This document shows, in pieces, positions 33,833-43,584 of a DNA stretch of 64,000 nucleotides; position 1 is the stretch's first letter; the number at the start of each line of letters is the position of its first letter. A program made the translations under genes and the position numbers. The notes under the pieces are model-generated. The model saw only the letters and a list, made by a program, of their open reading frames with translations, did no database searches and had not been told where the DNA came from. The DNA is from Roseomonas nitratireducens (GTDB taxonomy: Bacteria; Pseudomonadota; Alphaproteobacteria; Acetobacterales; Acetobacteraceae), in contig NZ_JAGIYZ010000006.1 in assembly GCF_017813355.1 (NCBI RefSeq), positions 86,001 through 150,000 of the forward strand, given 5' to 3'.

Positions 33833-34687
33833 CTAGAAGCTGAAATTCACCGCCAGATACGCGCCGCTCATGGTCATGTCCTGCACCAGCGAACTGCGGC
33901 CCTGGTCGTAGGACATGTAGCGCCAGCCGAGCTGCACGCCGGCCCATCCGCTCTGGTAGCCGATGCCCGCGAAGGTCTGCCAGGTGAGGTTCGAATCCCC
34001 CGCGCCGATATCGAGGTAGTAGGGAACGAAGAAGCCGCTCTGCGCGATGTTGATGCGTCCGCGCACGCCGAAGATGCCGTTCCAGATATCGTCGCGGCCG
34101 GACACCCGGCCGACGCCACCGAAGCTCGGCCCCGCATTGCCGCGTGGCCCGAGCAGCGTGACCGCGAGGTTGTAGTCGGTCGTGGCCTCGACCCCGAGGT
34201 AGCGGAAGCCTGCCAGCACATCGACATTGCCCCAGCTGCCCGTCGCCAGCGTGTAGCCGGCCGCAAGGGTCCAGAGCGTCGTCTTGAGGTTGGTGCTGCC
34301 CGAGACGTTGACGCTGCTCGAGATCGGGTTGCGACCGACGCCGATGATGTCGGCGCCTTCGACGCGGCTCGCACCCGCATCGGCGCTGACATACATGATG
34401 TCCGTCAGCAGCGTGAACCGGTCGTAGCGAACGGTCGCCCCGACGGCCATGGCGAAGTTGAACTGCGCGGAATAGTCGGCGGCATCCGCCTTGACGTCCG
34501 CCGATCCGCCGATGCCCGGCGGAAGCGAGTAGCGCAGGTTCGCGTCGACCGAGGGGAGCCAGGCATAGGGCGCGACCTCGAAGCTCCAGCCCGGACGAAG
34601 GCCGGTGTCCCGCGCCGCGGCGCCGGTGCCGATGCCGACGGCGAGCACCGTGGCCGCGGCGCCGAGCCGCCAATGGTTACGCTTCAT
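33833..34687 (-). CDS. Outer-membrane beta-barrel protein, unknown
   Basis: A 284-residue protein with a signal peptide (cleavage near GTGAAA). The body alternates hydrophobic and polar residues in strands rich in Gly, Tyr and Trp (WSFEVAPYAWLPSVDANL, WTLAAGYTLATGSW, GVQLGWRYMSYDQG) and ends in VNFSF, a terminal aromatic typical of barrels inserted by BamA. It resembles uncharacterised outer-membrane proteins of proteobacteria. It lies 75 bases downstream of the arylsulfatase on the same strand and may be co-transcribed with it. Confidence 0.8.
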   Translation of the reverse strand: MKRNHWRLGAAATVLAVGIGTGAAARDTGLRPGWSFEVAPYAWLPSVDANLRYSLPPGIGGSADVKADAADYSAQFNFAMAVGATVRYDRFTLLTDIMYVSADAGASRVEGADIIGVGRNPISSSVNVSGSTNLKTTLWTLAAGYTLATGSWGNVDVLAGFRYLGVEATTDYNLAVTLLGPRGNAGPSFGGVGRVSGRDDIWNGIFGVRGRINIAQSGFFVPYYLDIGAGDSNLTWQTFAGIGYQSGWAGVQLGWRYMSYDQGRSSLVQDMTMSGAYLAVNFSF

Positions 34688-34762
34688 GTCGTGGCCTTTG
34701 CTGAGATGCCGTCACGCGCGCGGCCCGCGGCAACCCGCCGGGGCCGCGCGGAACCGCCGATC

Positions 34763-37279
34763 CTAGTTGCGACGCGCCGCCGGCGTGGCCGCCGGTGCGG
34801 ATGCCCTCTCGCGCCGCTCCATCTCCTCCTGCAGCAGGCGCAGCGCGGCCGGCGTGACCGTGCTGTCGCCCAGGTCGATCGTCAGCCGTGCGATCCGCCC
34901 GGTGAAGGGGTTGGGCGAGGTGTAGTCGCGGTCGTCGACGGATGTACCGGTATCGAGCCCGACATCGAAGGTCTCGTCCCAGGCGAGGGTGAAGGGCAGC
35001 GTGGTCTGCAGCGCCTGCTGGGCGACCTGCGTGCCGTTGACCGTCAGCGTGCCCGTTCCGCCGCGGCCGAAGGGCAGGCCCTGCGGCTGCATCTGCCAGT
35101 CGAAGACCAGCGTGTGGCGGCCGGGCGGCAGCGCGGCGGGCCCTTCCCAGCGATGGCGCGCGGCATTGAGGAAGTTCCAGGTGAAGACCGGCCGGCCCTG
35201 CTGCAGATAGAAGCCATAGCCGGCGAAGCGCCCGCCCTGCGTCACCAGCACGCCGTTCGCCCCGCCCTCAGGCACCTCGATCTCCGCGGTGATCCGGTAG
35301 GAGCGGTTCAGCAGGCTCGGCGCGGCACTGCCCTGGATGGCGGAGACCGGGCCGTTGTAGGTGAACTGCCGCCGCCCCGCCGCCGGGCCCGGCCGGGCAG
35401 AGATCAGCCGCGTCAGCGCGCTGTTGTCGAGCGGCAGGACCTGGTAGCGCGTCGCCTCCATCAGGAAGATCTCCTGCATCATGCGCAGCCTTGCGGGCTC
35501 GCGCGCCGCCAGGTCGTTCATCTGCGTCGGATCATCAGTGAGGTTGTAGAGTTCCCAGGTGTAGCCGTTCAGCACATCGGACGGCTTGGGCGACTGTGAA
35601 TCCCAGGGCGGCACGGGCGGCGTCGTGCTGGCCATCCAGCCATCGTGGTAGATGGCCCGGTTGCCCATGATCTCGAAATACTGGGTCCGCCGGCGCGTCG
35701 GCACGTCGCGGTTCGCCGCGTCGAAGGTGTAGGCCATGCTGAGGCCTTCGATCGGGCGCTGCGCGATGCCGTTGACCATCGTGGGGGCTGGGATGCCGGC
35801 GGCCTCCAGGATGGTCGGCACCACGTCGATCACGTGGTGGAACTGGTGGCGGATGCCGCCGCGGTCGGCGATGCGCCGCGGCCAGGAGATCGCCATGCCG
35901 TTGCGCGTGCCGCCCAGGTGCGAAGCGATCTGCTTGGTCCAGCGATAGGGGGAGTTCAGCGCGAAGGTCCAGCCGATCGCCATGTGGTTGTAGGTGCGGT
36001 CGGTGCCCCAGGCATCGAGGAAGGGCATCATCTGGTCGGCGCTGAACAGCAGGCCGTTGAACCAGGCCACCTCGTTCACCGTCCCGTCCGGCCCGCCCTC
36101 CGCGCTGCCGCCGTTGTCGCCGCTGATATAGATGATCAGCGTATTGTCGATCTGGCCGGCATCCTCGACGGCCTGGATGACGCGCCCGATCTCATGGTCG
36201 GTGTAGGCGAGATAGGCCGCGTAGATCTCCATCTGCCGCGCATAGAGCCGGCGCTGGTTGTCGGTCAGGCTTTCCCAGCGCGGGATGAAGTCCGGCAGGG
36301 GCGGCAATTGCGCATTGGCGGGAATGACGCCGAGACGCCGTTGGTTCTCGAAGATGCGCCGGTGCATCACATCCCACCCCGCGTCGAACTGGCCGCGGAA
36401 GCGTTCCGCCCATTCGCGGGTCGGGTGGTGCGGCGCGTGCGTGCCCCCCGGGGCGTAGTGGATGAACCATGGCCGGTTCGGTGCGACCGAGGTGATCAGA
36501 CGGATGTGGTCGATGGCGTCGTCGGCCATCGCCGTGGTCAGGTTCCAGTCCGGCCTGGCGCCCACATTGGGGTGGATCGGCGTGGTGTTGCGGAACAGGT
36601 TGCCCGGCTGCCACTGGCTCGTGTCGCCGCCGACGAAGCCGTAGAAGTAGTCGTAGCCCTGGCCTGTCGGCCAGTTGGTGAAGGGGCCGGCAGGGCTTGA
36701 TTCCCAGGTCGGCACGTTGTGGTTCTTGCCGAACCATGCGGTGGCGTAGCCGGTCTGCCGCAGCGTCGCCGCGACATGCGCCGTCTCCGGCGGGATGATC
36801 GAATTGTAGCCCGGGAAGCCGGTCGTCAGTTCCGAGATCACGCCCGAACCGACGGAGTGGTGGTTGCGCCCCGTCAGCAGCGCGGCGCGCGTCGGCGAAC
36901 AGAGCGCGGTGGTATGGAATTGCGTGTAGCGCAGCCCCGCTTCCGCCACGCGGTCGAGCGCCGGCGTCGGGATGACCCCACCGAAGGTCGATGGCGCGCC
37001 GAAGCCGACATCGTCGGTCAGGATCACCAGCACGTTGGGCGCGCCTTCCGGCGGCATGACCTGCGGCGGCCAGGCGGTCCGGCTGTCGCCCGCATTGGGC
37101 ATGATCGTGCCGGTGAACGGCGGCGTCGGGCCTGGCAGGCTGAATGGATTCGGCGTCATCAGCGCGTCCGGCGCGCCAGGGGCGCCGCGGATCTGTTGCG
37201 CCACCGCACCTGGGGCGCAGAAGCCGAAGGCGAAGGCCGTGACCACGGCCCCGGTCGCGAGCACTCCGAGGAGTCTCAT
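34763..37279 (-). CDS. Arylsulfatase (type I, Cys-type), periplasmic
   Basis: An 838-residue sulfatase that hydrolyses sulfate esters. The signal peptide ends GAVAQQ near residue 29. The metal site starts VLVILTDDVGFG near 84-94. The active-site motif is CSPTR at 127-131, where Cys127 would be converted to formylglycine, followed by AALLTGRN. The N-terminal domain ends near residue 640. The C-terminal 200 residues form a jelly-roll-like region (GVLVTQGGRFAGYGFYLQ). Length and layout match the large arylsulfatases of proteobacteria. The substrate is unknown. Confidence 0.93.
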   Translation of the reverse strand: MRLLGVLATGAVVTAFAFGFCAPGAVAQQIRGAPGAPDALMTPNPFSLPGPTPPFTGTIMPNAGDSRTAWPPQVMPPEGAPNVLVILTDDVGFGAPSTFGGVIPTPALDRVAEAGLRYTQFHTTALCSPTRAALLTGRNHHSVGSGVISELTTGFPGYNSIIPPETAHVAATLRQTGYATAWFGKNHNVPTWESSPAGPFTNWPTGQGYDYFYGFVGGDTSQWQPGNLFRNTTPIHPNVGARPDWNLTTAMADDAIDHIRLITSVAPNRPWFIHYAPGGTHAPHHPTREWAERFRGQFDAGWDVMHRRIFENQRRLGVIPANAQLPPLPDFIPRWESLTDNQRRLYARQMEIYAAYLAYTDHEIGRVIQAVEDAGQIDNTLIIYISGDNGGSAEGGPDGTVNEVAWFNGLLFSADQMMPFLDAWGTDRTYNHMAIGWTFALNSPYRWTKQIASHLGGTRNGMAISWPRRIADRGGIRHQFHHVIDVVPTILEAAGIPAPTMVNGIAQRPIEGLSMAYTFDAANRDVPTRRRTQYFEIMGNRAIYHDGWMASTTPPVPPWDSQSPKPSDVLNGYTWELYNLTDDPTQMNDLAAREPARLRMMQEIFLMEATRYQVLPLDNSALTRLISARPGPAAGRRQFTYNGPVSAIQGSAAPSLLNRSYRITAEIEVPEGGANGVLVTQGGRFAGYGFYLQQGRPVFTWNFLNAARHRWEGPAALPPGRHTLVFDWQMQPQGLPFGRGGTGTLTVNGTQVAQQALQTTLPFTLAWDETFDVGLDTGTSVDDRDYTSPNPFTGRIARLTIDLGDSTVTPAALRLLQEEMERRERASAPAATPAARRN

Positions 37280-37451
37280 CGGGCGTTTCCTTCTTCCAGA
37301 TCAGCAAGGCAGGCCTACGCGCGTCGCGCGCGTGTCCCGTCTCCCGCCCGCAGCATGCGCCAGGCATCGCGCGTCGTCCCCGGGGCGCGCTATCCAAATT
37401 CGGCAAGCCGCGCGTCGCTGCCGGTGGCGTTGGCGCGACCGGGCGGACGGG

Positions 37452-38450
37452 TCAGGCGCCTTCGCACCCCGGCCCAGCCCGGGTGCCGGCCGTGGCGAGC
37501 GTTTCCGAGGGCAGTTCCCCGAACAACGCCCGGTAGTCGCGCGCGAAGTGACCGAGGTGCCAGAAGCCGTGGCCGAGGGCGACGGACTTCACCAATTCCG
37601 GGCCGTTCGCTTGGCGCTGCAGGGCCCGGCGCGCCAGCGTCAGGCGGCGGGACTTCAGGTGCGCGTGCGGGCTCGTTCCCAGCGCCGCGCGGAACGCGTC
37701 GTGCAGGCGCCGCGCCGAGACGCCCAGCGCCGCGCACAATTCCTCCGTGTAGACCGGCCGTGCCACCCGCGCTTCCATGAAAGTCTCGGCTTCCCGGACG
37801 AGGCGCAGCGCCTGGCCCACGGCGCGCGGGCGCGGCCTGAAGGCTGCCTCGGCGGTCAAGGCGCCGGCGATCTCGTCGCGCAGCGCCATGGCGAGGCCGG
37901 CCGCGCAATCGGGCTTGTGCAGCCGCTCCGGCAGGCGTTCCGCAAACTCGCCCGCCGCCGACAGGGCGGAGACCAGGCGCGCCGCCCGGTCGGGCGGCAG
38001 CGCCACCCCGCTGACCGCGCCCGGCACGTGCACATCCGGGGCTGCGATTTCGGCCAGTTCCTCGAGCAGCGAGAGCGGCAGCGCGAGGGCTGCCCAGCGC
38101 AGCCGTCGCGGGGTGTGCCCGGCGATCTCGGCGCCGCCCGTGGCCAGGACCGCGTCCGTTCTCCCCACCTCCACGCCGTTCACCCGCGCCGGGCGATCCG
38201 TGATCTGCATGTTCAGCATGAGAACCGCGATGCCGGACGCAATGCCGCCGCGCGTGACATGCGCCGAGGTGTCGGCGTGCTGCACGACAAGGTCGCCAAC
38301 CCTCAGCACGCGGAGCGTCGCCGAGAAGGGCTCGTCATGCAGGGGCGTGATCTCGAATTCTCCGCCGAGAAGCGCGGCGGAGAAGCGGTCCGGTTCGGCG
38401 AAACTGTGCATCAGGCCGGCTGCGGGGGCCGGATGGTTCAAGGTGCTCAT
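37452..38450 (-). CDS. AraC family transcriptional regulator
   Basis: A 332-residue regulator. The N-terminal 200 residues form an AraC_binding-like sensor. The C-terminal pair of helix-turn-helix motifs reads LCAALGVSARRLHDAF and later VALGHGFWHLGHFARDYRALFGELPSETL, the AraC signature with the family's GF..LGHFAR..RxxFG pattern. It lies 172 bases upstream of the arylsulfatase on the same strand and may control it. Confidence 0.92.
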   Translation of the reverse strand: MSTLNHPAPAAGLMHSFAEPDRFSAALLGGEFEITPLHDEPFSATLRVLRVGDLVVQHADTSAHVTRGGIASGIAVLMLNMQITDRPARVNGVEVGRTDAVLATGGAEIAGHTPRRLRWAALALPLSLLEELAEIAAPDVHVPGAVSGVALPPDRAARLVSALSAAGEFAERLPERLHKPDCAAGLAMALRDEIAGALTAEAAFRPRPRAVGQALRLVREAETFMEARVARPVYTEELCAALGVSARRLHDAFRAALGTSPHAHLKSRRLTLARRALQRQANGPELVKSVALGHGFWHLGHFARDYRALFGELPSETLATAGTRAGPGCEGA

Positions 38451-39061
38451 GCCGCGCGTCCCCCGGCAAGGTCGGCGCGGGGGCCTTCGTGAAGAGGCAA
38501 CGCCGGCGCTTGCCCCGAATTAGCCCACGCCTTCGTGAGTCCTGCAAGGAAGGGCGGCCTTGAGGCTCGCGCGCCGTGACGGGCGTGGCAGGGTCGGTGC
38601 CGATTTCGGATACGCCCCGCACATACCGCGCGGCCTCGCGGCGTCTAGGGTTGTCGCTTCGAGGACGGACGCAGGGAGGCCGAAGGGGTGCACGCGCCTC
38701 GCCCGATCGGAAGACATCCTGGAAGCCGCATGGGACGGGATCGCCGGCCTCCCGTTCGACGCGGCCTGCGCGCCGCCCTCGGGCCGGAACGGCGGGGGCG
38801 GTCCATCGCGTGCGCGGCCGTCGCGGCGCCGATCGCCCCCGACGGCCAAGCCCCTGTCCGTGTCAGGCGGGATGCGGGCGTCGATGTCCGGCGGCGCGCA
38901 GCGACCGTCGACGCCGCCGTCGAGTGTTCGCCGCGACCGGGCCTTGGCGCGTTCGTGGATCGCCCGCCCGCCGAAGGCAGGTCGCCCGTGCTTCCGGACG
39001 GCATCCCGCGGCACGGCCGAAGCGGCCCGTTCGGTCACTCCTCGGGAAAAGGTTCGAGCGC
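38451..39061. other. Intergenic stretch between divergent genes, nothing recognised
   Basis: About 610 bases between the AraC gene and the DUF4239 gene. Several overlapping frames stay open on both strands, but all give Arg/Ala/Pro-rich translations without a recognisable domain. No clear repeats or terminators were seen. Confidence 0.4.
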
Positions 39062-39805
39062 ATGACGCCCCTGTCCATCGCCGTCCTGGCCTTCGTCTTC
39101 ATCACCGGCGCTGGGTTTCTCGGCCTCGCGCTGCGTCCGCACGAGACGCAGAAGGCCGAGCCCGTGCGTGACATGGTGCGCTTCACCCAGGGCATCGTCG
39201 CCTCGATCTCCGCGCTGGTGCTGGGGCTTCTCGTGGCCGGCGCGACGGACCACTACCGCAGCCAAAGCGAGCAGGTCCGGCGCATGGCGGCCGAGGTGAT
39301 CGTGCTCGACCGCGCGCTGGCGCAGTTCGGGCCCGAGGCGGCGGAGGTGAGGCGCGTGCTCCACGGGTCGATCGAACACTCGATCAACGAGATCTGGGCG
39401 GGCGAGGCCAGGCGAATGACGATGCCGCCAGGCCCGAACATGCTCGACATGGTCATGCGGCTCGAGGCGGCGACGCCCGGCCAGGCCTTCCTCCAGGGGC
39501 AGGCGCAGGGCCAGGTGGTCACCCTGGCCCGCACCCGAGCGACGCTTGCCACGGCCGAGCATGGCGGTGCGATCCAGGTGCAGGTGGTCGTGATGCTGGT
39601 GCTGTGGTTTGTCTTCCTGTTCCTGCTGGCGGGCCTCTACGGCCAGCCCGATAGGCTGGCGATCGGCGCGATGGTGCTGGGCAGCGCCGCGGTGGCCAGC
39701 GCGCTGCTGCTTGTTCTCGAACTCGATCGACCGTTCCACGGCATGATGGCCGTGTCGGACGCACCGATGCGCGAAGCCCTGGCGACGGTCGCCGGCGTCC
39801 GGTGA
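39062..39805 (+). CDS. DUF4239 (bestrophin-like) membrane protein
   Basis: A 247-residue membrane protein. Segments near residues 5-25, 45-65, 175-195 and 200-220 are hydrophobic. The central soluble part has HYRSQSEQVRRMAAEVIVLD followed by FGPEAAEVRRVLH, which is the DUF4239 pattern; the family is distantly related to bestrophin channels. The function is unknown. The ATG at 39062 lies a few bases after a GGAAAAGG ribosome site. Confidence 0.85.
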   Translation: MTPLSIAVLAFVFITGAGFLGLALRPHETQKAEPVRDMVRFTQGIVASISALVLGLLVAGATDHYRSQSEQVRRMAAEVIVLDRALAQFGPEAAEVRRVLHGSIEHSINEIWAGEARRMTMPPGPNMLDMVMRLEAATPGQAFLQGQAQGQVVTLARTRATLATAEHGGAIQVQVVVMLVLWFVFLFLLAGLYGQPDRLAIGAMVLGSAAVASALLLVLELDRPFHGMMAVSDAPMREALATVAGVR

Positions 39806-40176
39806 CTGCCGAGCGCGGGGCAAACGGCCCTCCTGTTTGGCGTGGGCCCGAGGAACCGGGGCGGGTCAGGCCTGAGGTGTCTTCGCCCGGCACGCGGATC
39901 GACCTGGCTGAGCTTCCCGGTCTCGATCAACGCGGCGCTGGCGGCCCGGGCCTCGGCGCGCTCGACGCCGGAGGTCACGAACCCGATGCGGCCGTCGTCG
40001 ACGAACGGGACAAGGTCCGCGCGCCGGTTCGGCGCATCGCGGATCGCCTTCGGCATCGACCACGCGCGGGATCCTGAACCTGCGGTCATCCCGCGTCCGG
40101 TCCTCGACGAAGTCGCAAGCCCCTGCATCGCTCTCCCGCTTTGGTCGCAGGCCGATGCAGGGTCCGTCCCCCCTCG
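39806..40176. other. Intergenic stretch with possible coding remnant
   Basis: About 370 bases. On the minus strand, around 39880-40080, a frame reads RRADLVPFVDDGRIGFVTSG and then EARAASAALIETGKLSQVDP, which is protein-like but has no recognisable family, start or context. It may be the end of a decayed enzyme gene. Confidence 0.3.
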
Positions 40177-40746
40177 CTAAGCCTGCCGCGCTTCCTCGGC
40201 CTCGATCATCTCCCGCAGGCCGAGGCCCCAGGACGAAATCGCCTTCATGAACGGCAGCAGCGGCACGTCGAGGTACCGCACGCGGTCCGCCGCGAAGACA
40301 TAGAGCGCGCCCGACATCGGCGCCGGCGAACCGGGCACGAAGACCAGCAGCCGGCCATCGGCGAAGGTGTCCATCACGAACGCCGGGCACAGCCCGTCCT
40401 CGATCTCGGCCAGCGCGGGCTTCAGCGCGCGGGCGCCGCCTTCGGCCAGCGGCCCGTCGCCGGAGAAGGCCTTCACCAGGCGGTAGCCGGGGATGCGCTC
40501 GAACAGCGCGCCTTCGAGCCTGCGGCGCGCCCAGCCGCCGGGTGCGGAACGCACCAGCACGCCGATCAGCAGGCAGAGCACGACCAGCAGTACGACCGCG
40601 ACGATGGCCGGGTGGCCATAGTGCCGCGACAGCGGGTCCGCCGCCTCCTGCAGCTTGTGGACGATGCCAAGGACGAGCAGCGCGACGGCGCCGAGCGGCA
40701 GCACCACCATCGCGCCGTCGAGCAGCGCGCGGCGCAGCGTCCTCAT
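40177..40746 (-). CDS. DUF502 family membrane protein
   Basis: A 189-residue protein with two N-terminal membrane segments (near residues 10-30 and 45-67: VVLPLGAVALLVLGIV and AIVAVVLLVVLCLLIGVLV). A soluble domain follows with IPGYRLVKAFSG, CPAFVMDTFADGRLLVFVPG and the C-terminal MKAISSWGLG. This order is characteristic of DUF502. The function is unknown. The ATG at 40746 was chosen because it immediately precedes the membrane helix. Confidence 0.88.
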   Translation of the reverse strand: MRTLRRALLDGAMVVLPLGAVALLVLGIVHKLQEAADPLSRHYGHPAIVAVVLLVVLCLLIGVLVRSAPGGWARRRLEGALFERIPGYRLVKAFSGDGPLAEGGARALKPALAEIEDGLCPAFVMDTFADGRLLVFVPGSPAPMSGALYVFAADRVRYLDVPLLPFMKAISSWGLGLREMIEAEEARQA

Positions 40747-40903
40747 GGCCGGCACGGCCCGCGTGCGATGTGGCGCATGCTCATTCCTCCGCAAACAGGC
40801 GCGACCGGTCGTCGCGCTGGTCGCCACGGCCGGCGGGCTCCCCATGCCCGCCGGCCTTCATGTCCGCCGCCGCCGAGGAGATGGCGGCGGCGGTCCATGA
40901 CGA

Positions 40904-42526
40904 TCACCGGCTGGCGGCGCCCTGCCGCAGGCGGTTCATCGCATCGCCGAGGCTGAAGCTGCCGGGCGCCTGCCGTGGCGGGAAGTCGCGGAAGGTGGCC
41001 AGGAAGCGCGCGACGAAGGCCTGCGCGGGCACGAGCGCGAAGGCGCGCTCGACCCGCCATCGATTGTGCTCGAAGGATTCGGTCGCCCGCTCGAAGGGAT
41101 CGGATCGCAGGTTGAACAGCATCGGCAGGCGCAGCGGCGTGAAGCCGCGTTCCCAGACGCCGAAGCCGTGGTTCTCCTGGATCAGGAAATGCACCTTCCA
41201 GTTGCCGTGGCGCAGCGCAGCAAGGTCGCCGTCGTCGGTGAAGTAGAACATCTCCTGCCGCGCGCCGGGACCGGCGCCGGTCAGCAGCGGCAACTGGTTG
41301 TAGCCATCGAGATGCACCTTGTAGGTCCGCGCGCCCGCCTGGTGGCCGGCCAGCAGCTTCTGCTTGATCTCCGGCTCCCCGACCGCGGCCATCAGCGTCG
41401 GCAGCCAGTCCTGCAGGGAGACGATGTCGTTGATCACCTGCCCCGGCTGGATGCGGCCCGGCCAGCGGATCGCGCAGGGCGCGCGGAAGCCGCCTTCCCA
41501 GGCCGTCGCCTTCTCGCCGCGGAACGGGGTGTTGCCGCCGTCGGGCCAGCTCATCACCTCGGCGCCGTTGTCCGTGGTGTAGATGACGATGGTGTTCTGC
41601 GTGATGCCGAGGTCGTCGAGCTTCTTCAGCAGCTGGCCGACATGGCCGTCATGCTCGACCATGCCGTCGGCATAGACGCCGAGCCCGGTGACGCCGCGGC
41701 TCTCGGGCTTCAGCCGCGTCCAGATGTGCATCCGCGTCGAGTTGAACCAGGTGAAGAAGGGCCGGTTCGCGCGGTGCGCGCGGTCGATGAAGTCGAGCGC
41801 GCCGGCGAGGAACTCCTCGTCCACCGTCTCCATCCGCTTCATCGTCAGCGGGCCGGTGTTCTCGATGCGCTGCGTGCCGTCCGGGTTCGCCCAGGTCTTG
41901 AGCACGCCGCGCGGACCGAACTGCCGGCGGAACTCCGGGTCGCGCGGGTAGTCGGGGTTCTCGGGCTCGTCCTCGGCGTTCAGGTGGTAGAGGCTGCCGA
42001 AGAACTCGTCGAAGCCGTGCATCGTCGGCAGGTGCTCGTCGCGGTCGCCGAGGTGGTTCTTGCCGAACTGGCCCGTGGCATAGCCGAGCGGCTTGAGCAG
42101 GCCGGCGATGGTCGGGTCCTCGGGCCGCATGCCCTCGGCCGCGCCGGGCAGGCCGACCTTCGACAGGCCGGTGCGGATCGGGCTCTGGCCGGTGATGAAG
42201 GCCGAGCGGCCGGCGGTGCAGGAATTCTCGGCGTAGTGGTCGGTGAACATCGCGCCTTCGCGCGCGATGCGGTCGATGTTGGGCGTGCGGTAGCCCATCA
42301 TCCCCATGTTGTAGGCGGAGATGTTGGACCAGCCGACATCGTCGCCGAAGATGACCAGGATGTTCGGCCGGCCCTGCGCGGCGGCGGCGGGCGCGGTAGC
42401 GGCGGGCGCGGCGGGCCGCGTCGTCTGCGCGAGCGTGGCACCCCCCGGCAGCGTGCCGGCGGCGAGCCCGGCGGCGCCCCCGAGCAGCATGCCGCGGCGC
42501 GATTGGCCGTTTCCGTTCTGGCTCAT
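40904..42526 (-). CDS. Arylsulfatase, Tat-exported, coupled to a formylglycine-generating enzyme
   Basis: A 540-residue sulfatase. The N-terminus has a Tat signal (SRRGMLLGGAAGLAAG) followed by an Ala/Pro-rich linker. NILVIFGDDVGWSN starts the metal site near residue 55. CTAGR at 103-107 is the CxAxR formylglycine motif. FGKNHLGDRDEHLPT and FFTWFNSTRMH are typical of the arylsulfatase-A-like group. Its start overlaps the upstream FGE gene by 4 bases, so the modifying enzyme and its client are made together. Tat export suits a protein modified and folded in the cytoplasm before transport. Confidence 0.94.
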   Translation of the reverse strand: MSQNGNGQSRRGMLLGGAAGLAAGTLPGGATLAQTTRPAAPAATAPAAAAQGRPNILVIFGDDVGWSNISAYNMGMMGYRTPNIDRIAREGAMFTDHYAENSCTAGRSAFITGQSPIRTGLSKVGLPGAAEGMRPEDPTIAGLLKPLGYATGQFGKNHLGDRDEHLPTMHGFDEFFGSLYHLNAEDEPENPDYPRDPEFRRQFGPRGVLKTWANPDGTQRIENTGPLTMKRMETVDEEFLAGALDFIDRAHRANRPFFTWFNSTRMHIWTRLKPESRGVTGLGVYADGMVEHDGHVGQLLKKLDDLGITQNTIVIYTTDNGAEVMSWPDGGNTPFRGEKATAWEGGFRAPCAIRWPGRIQPGQVINDIVSLQDWLPTLMAAVGEPEIKQKLLAGHQAGARTYKVHLDGYNQLPLLTGAGPGARQEMFYFTDDGDLAALRHGNWKVHFLIQENHGFGVWERGFTPLRLPMLFNLRSDPFERATESFEHNRWRVERAFALVPAQAFVARFLATFRDFPPRQAPGSFSLGDAMNRLRQGAASR

Positions 42527-43521
42527 GTCCTGTCCTCGTCTGCGTGTTGCGTGGTCTGGCGGCGGATGCAGCGGAAGCCGATGTGGCTCATGCCGGTTTC
42601 CACCATCTGCGCGTGGCGCGCGGCCGGGCGGTAGCGCCGGCAATAGGACGGCGCGCAGAGGAAGGAGCCGCCCTTCACCACCTTGCGCGGAATGCGGATG
42701 GCCGGCTGGGCCGGGTCAAAGGATCCCTCGACCGCCGGGCCGCGCGGATTGAGCGGCGCGCAGCACGGCTTGGACGGATCGGCCGCGTGCCGCGTGCCCC
42801 ACCAGTCGGTGGTCCATTCCCAGACATTCCCGCACACCTCGAACAGGCCGTAGGGATTGGGCGGGAAGGAGCGCACGGGGCAGGTCCGCTCGAAGCCGTC
42901 GGCGGCGAAGTTGCGCCAGGGGAAGGGGCCCTGCCAGGTGTTCGCGAGGTGGACGCCGCCCGGCGCGAGCTCGTCGCCCCAGGCGAATTCCGCGGCCTCG
43001 AGCCCGCCGCGCGCGGCGAATTCCCACTCGGCCTCGGTCGGCAATTGCTTGCCGGCCCAGCGCGCATAGGCCTCGGCATCCTCGAAGGCGACCTGGACGA
43101 CCGGGTGGTCCTCCCGCCCCTCGATGCTGCTGCCCGGGCCTTCCGGCGCGCGCCAATGGGCGCCGGGCGTCCAGTGCCACCAGTTGGAGACGTCGCGCGT
43201 GTCGACCGGCCCGTCCGTCATGCGGAAGACGAGCGCGCCGGGCACCAGCATGGCGGAATCCGCACCCGGGTAGAGCGCCGGGTCGAGCGGCCGCTCGGCG
43301 ACCGTCACATGCCCCGTCGCGGCGACGAAGGCAGCGAACTGGGCGTTCGTGACCGTCGTCGCGTCCATCTCGAAGGCGCCGACGCGCGCGAAATGCTGCG
43401 GCTGTTCCTCGCGATAGTGATGGTCCGACCCCATCAGGAAGGTGCCGCCGGGGATGGGCACCATGGCGCCCGGCACTGCCCGGTCCAGCGGGACCGGGGC
43501 GGCGGCTGCGGCGTTTCCCAT
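42523..43521 (-). CDS. Formylglycine-generating enzyme (SUMF1/FGE family)
   Basis: A 332-residue enzyme that oxidises the active-site cysteine of sulfatases to formylglycine. The fold begins MVPIPGGTFLMGSDHHYREE and includes EMDATTVTNAQFAAFV, KQLPTEAEWEFAARGG and CGNVWEWTTDWWG. The catalytic cysteine pair is intact: Cys289 and Cys294 in GGSFLCAPSYCRRYRPAAR, with the trailing GFRC. This separates true FGE from the many relatives lacking the cysteines. The ATG at 43521 lies 100 bases from the divergent LysR gene. It probably also activates the arylsulfatase at 34763. Confidence 0.94.
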   Translation of the reverse strand: MGNAAAAAPVPLDRAVPGAMVPIPGGTFLMGSDHHYREEQPQHFARVGAFEMDATTVTNAQFAAFVAATGHVTVAERPLDPALYPGADSAMLVPGALVFRMTDGPVDTRDVSNWWHWTPGAHWRAPEGPGSSIEGREDHPVVQVAFEDAEAYARWAGKQLPTEAEWEFAARGGLEAAEFAWGDELAPGGVHLANTWQGPFPWRNFAADGFERTCPVRSFPPNPYGLFEVCGNVWEWTTDWWGTRHAADPSKPCCAPLNPRGPAVEGSFDPAQPAIRIPRKVVKGGSFLCAPSYCRRYRPAARHAQMVETGMSHIGFRCIRRQTTQHADEDRT

Positions 43522-43584
43522 GCCTGCCTCCTCCCTCACGTTCTTGTCAGCGCATGTTGCCATCCCCCTGGCGGCGGTGCCCAA

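Noticed and set aside
33986..34002. GGTTCGAATCCCC match to the T arm of tRNA-Glu, a possible attachment site
   Set aside because: It lies inside the outer-membrane protein gene in frame, only 13 bases match, and this is the generic T-loop sequence.
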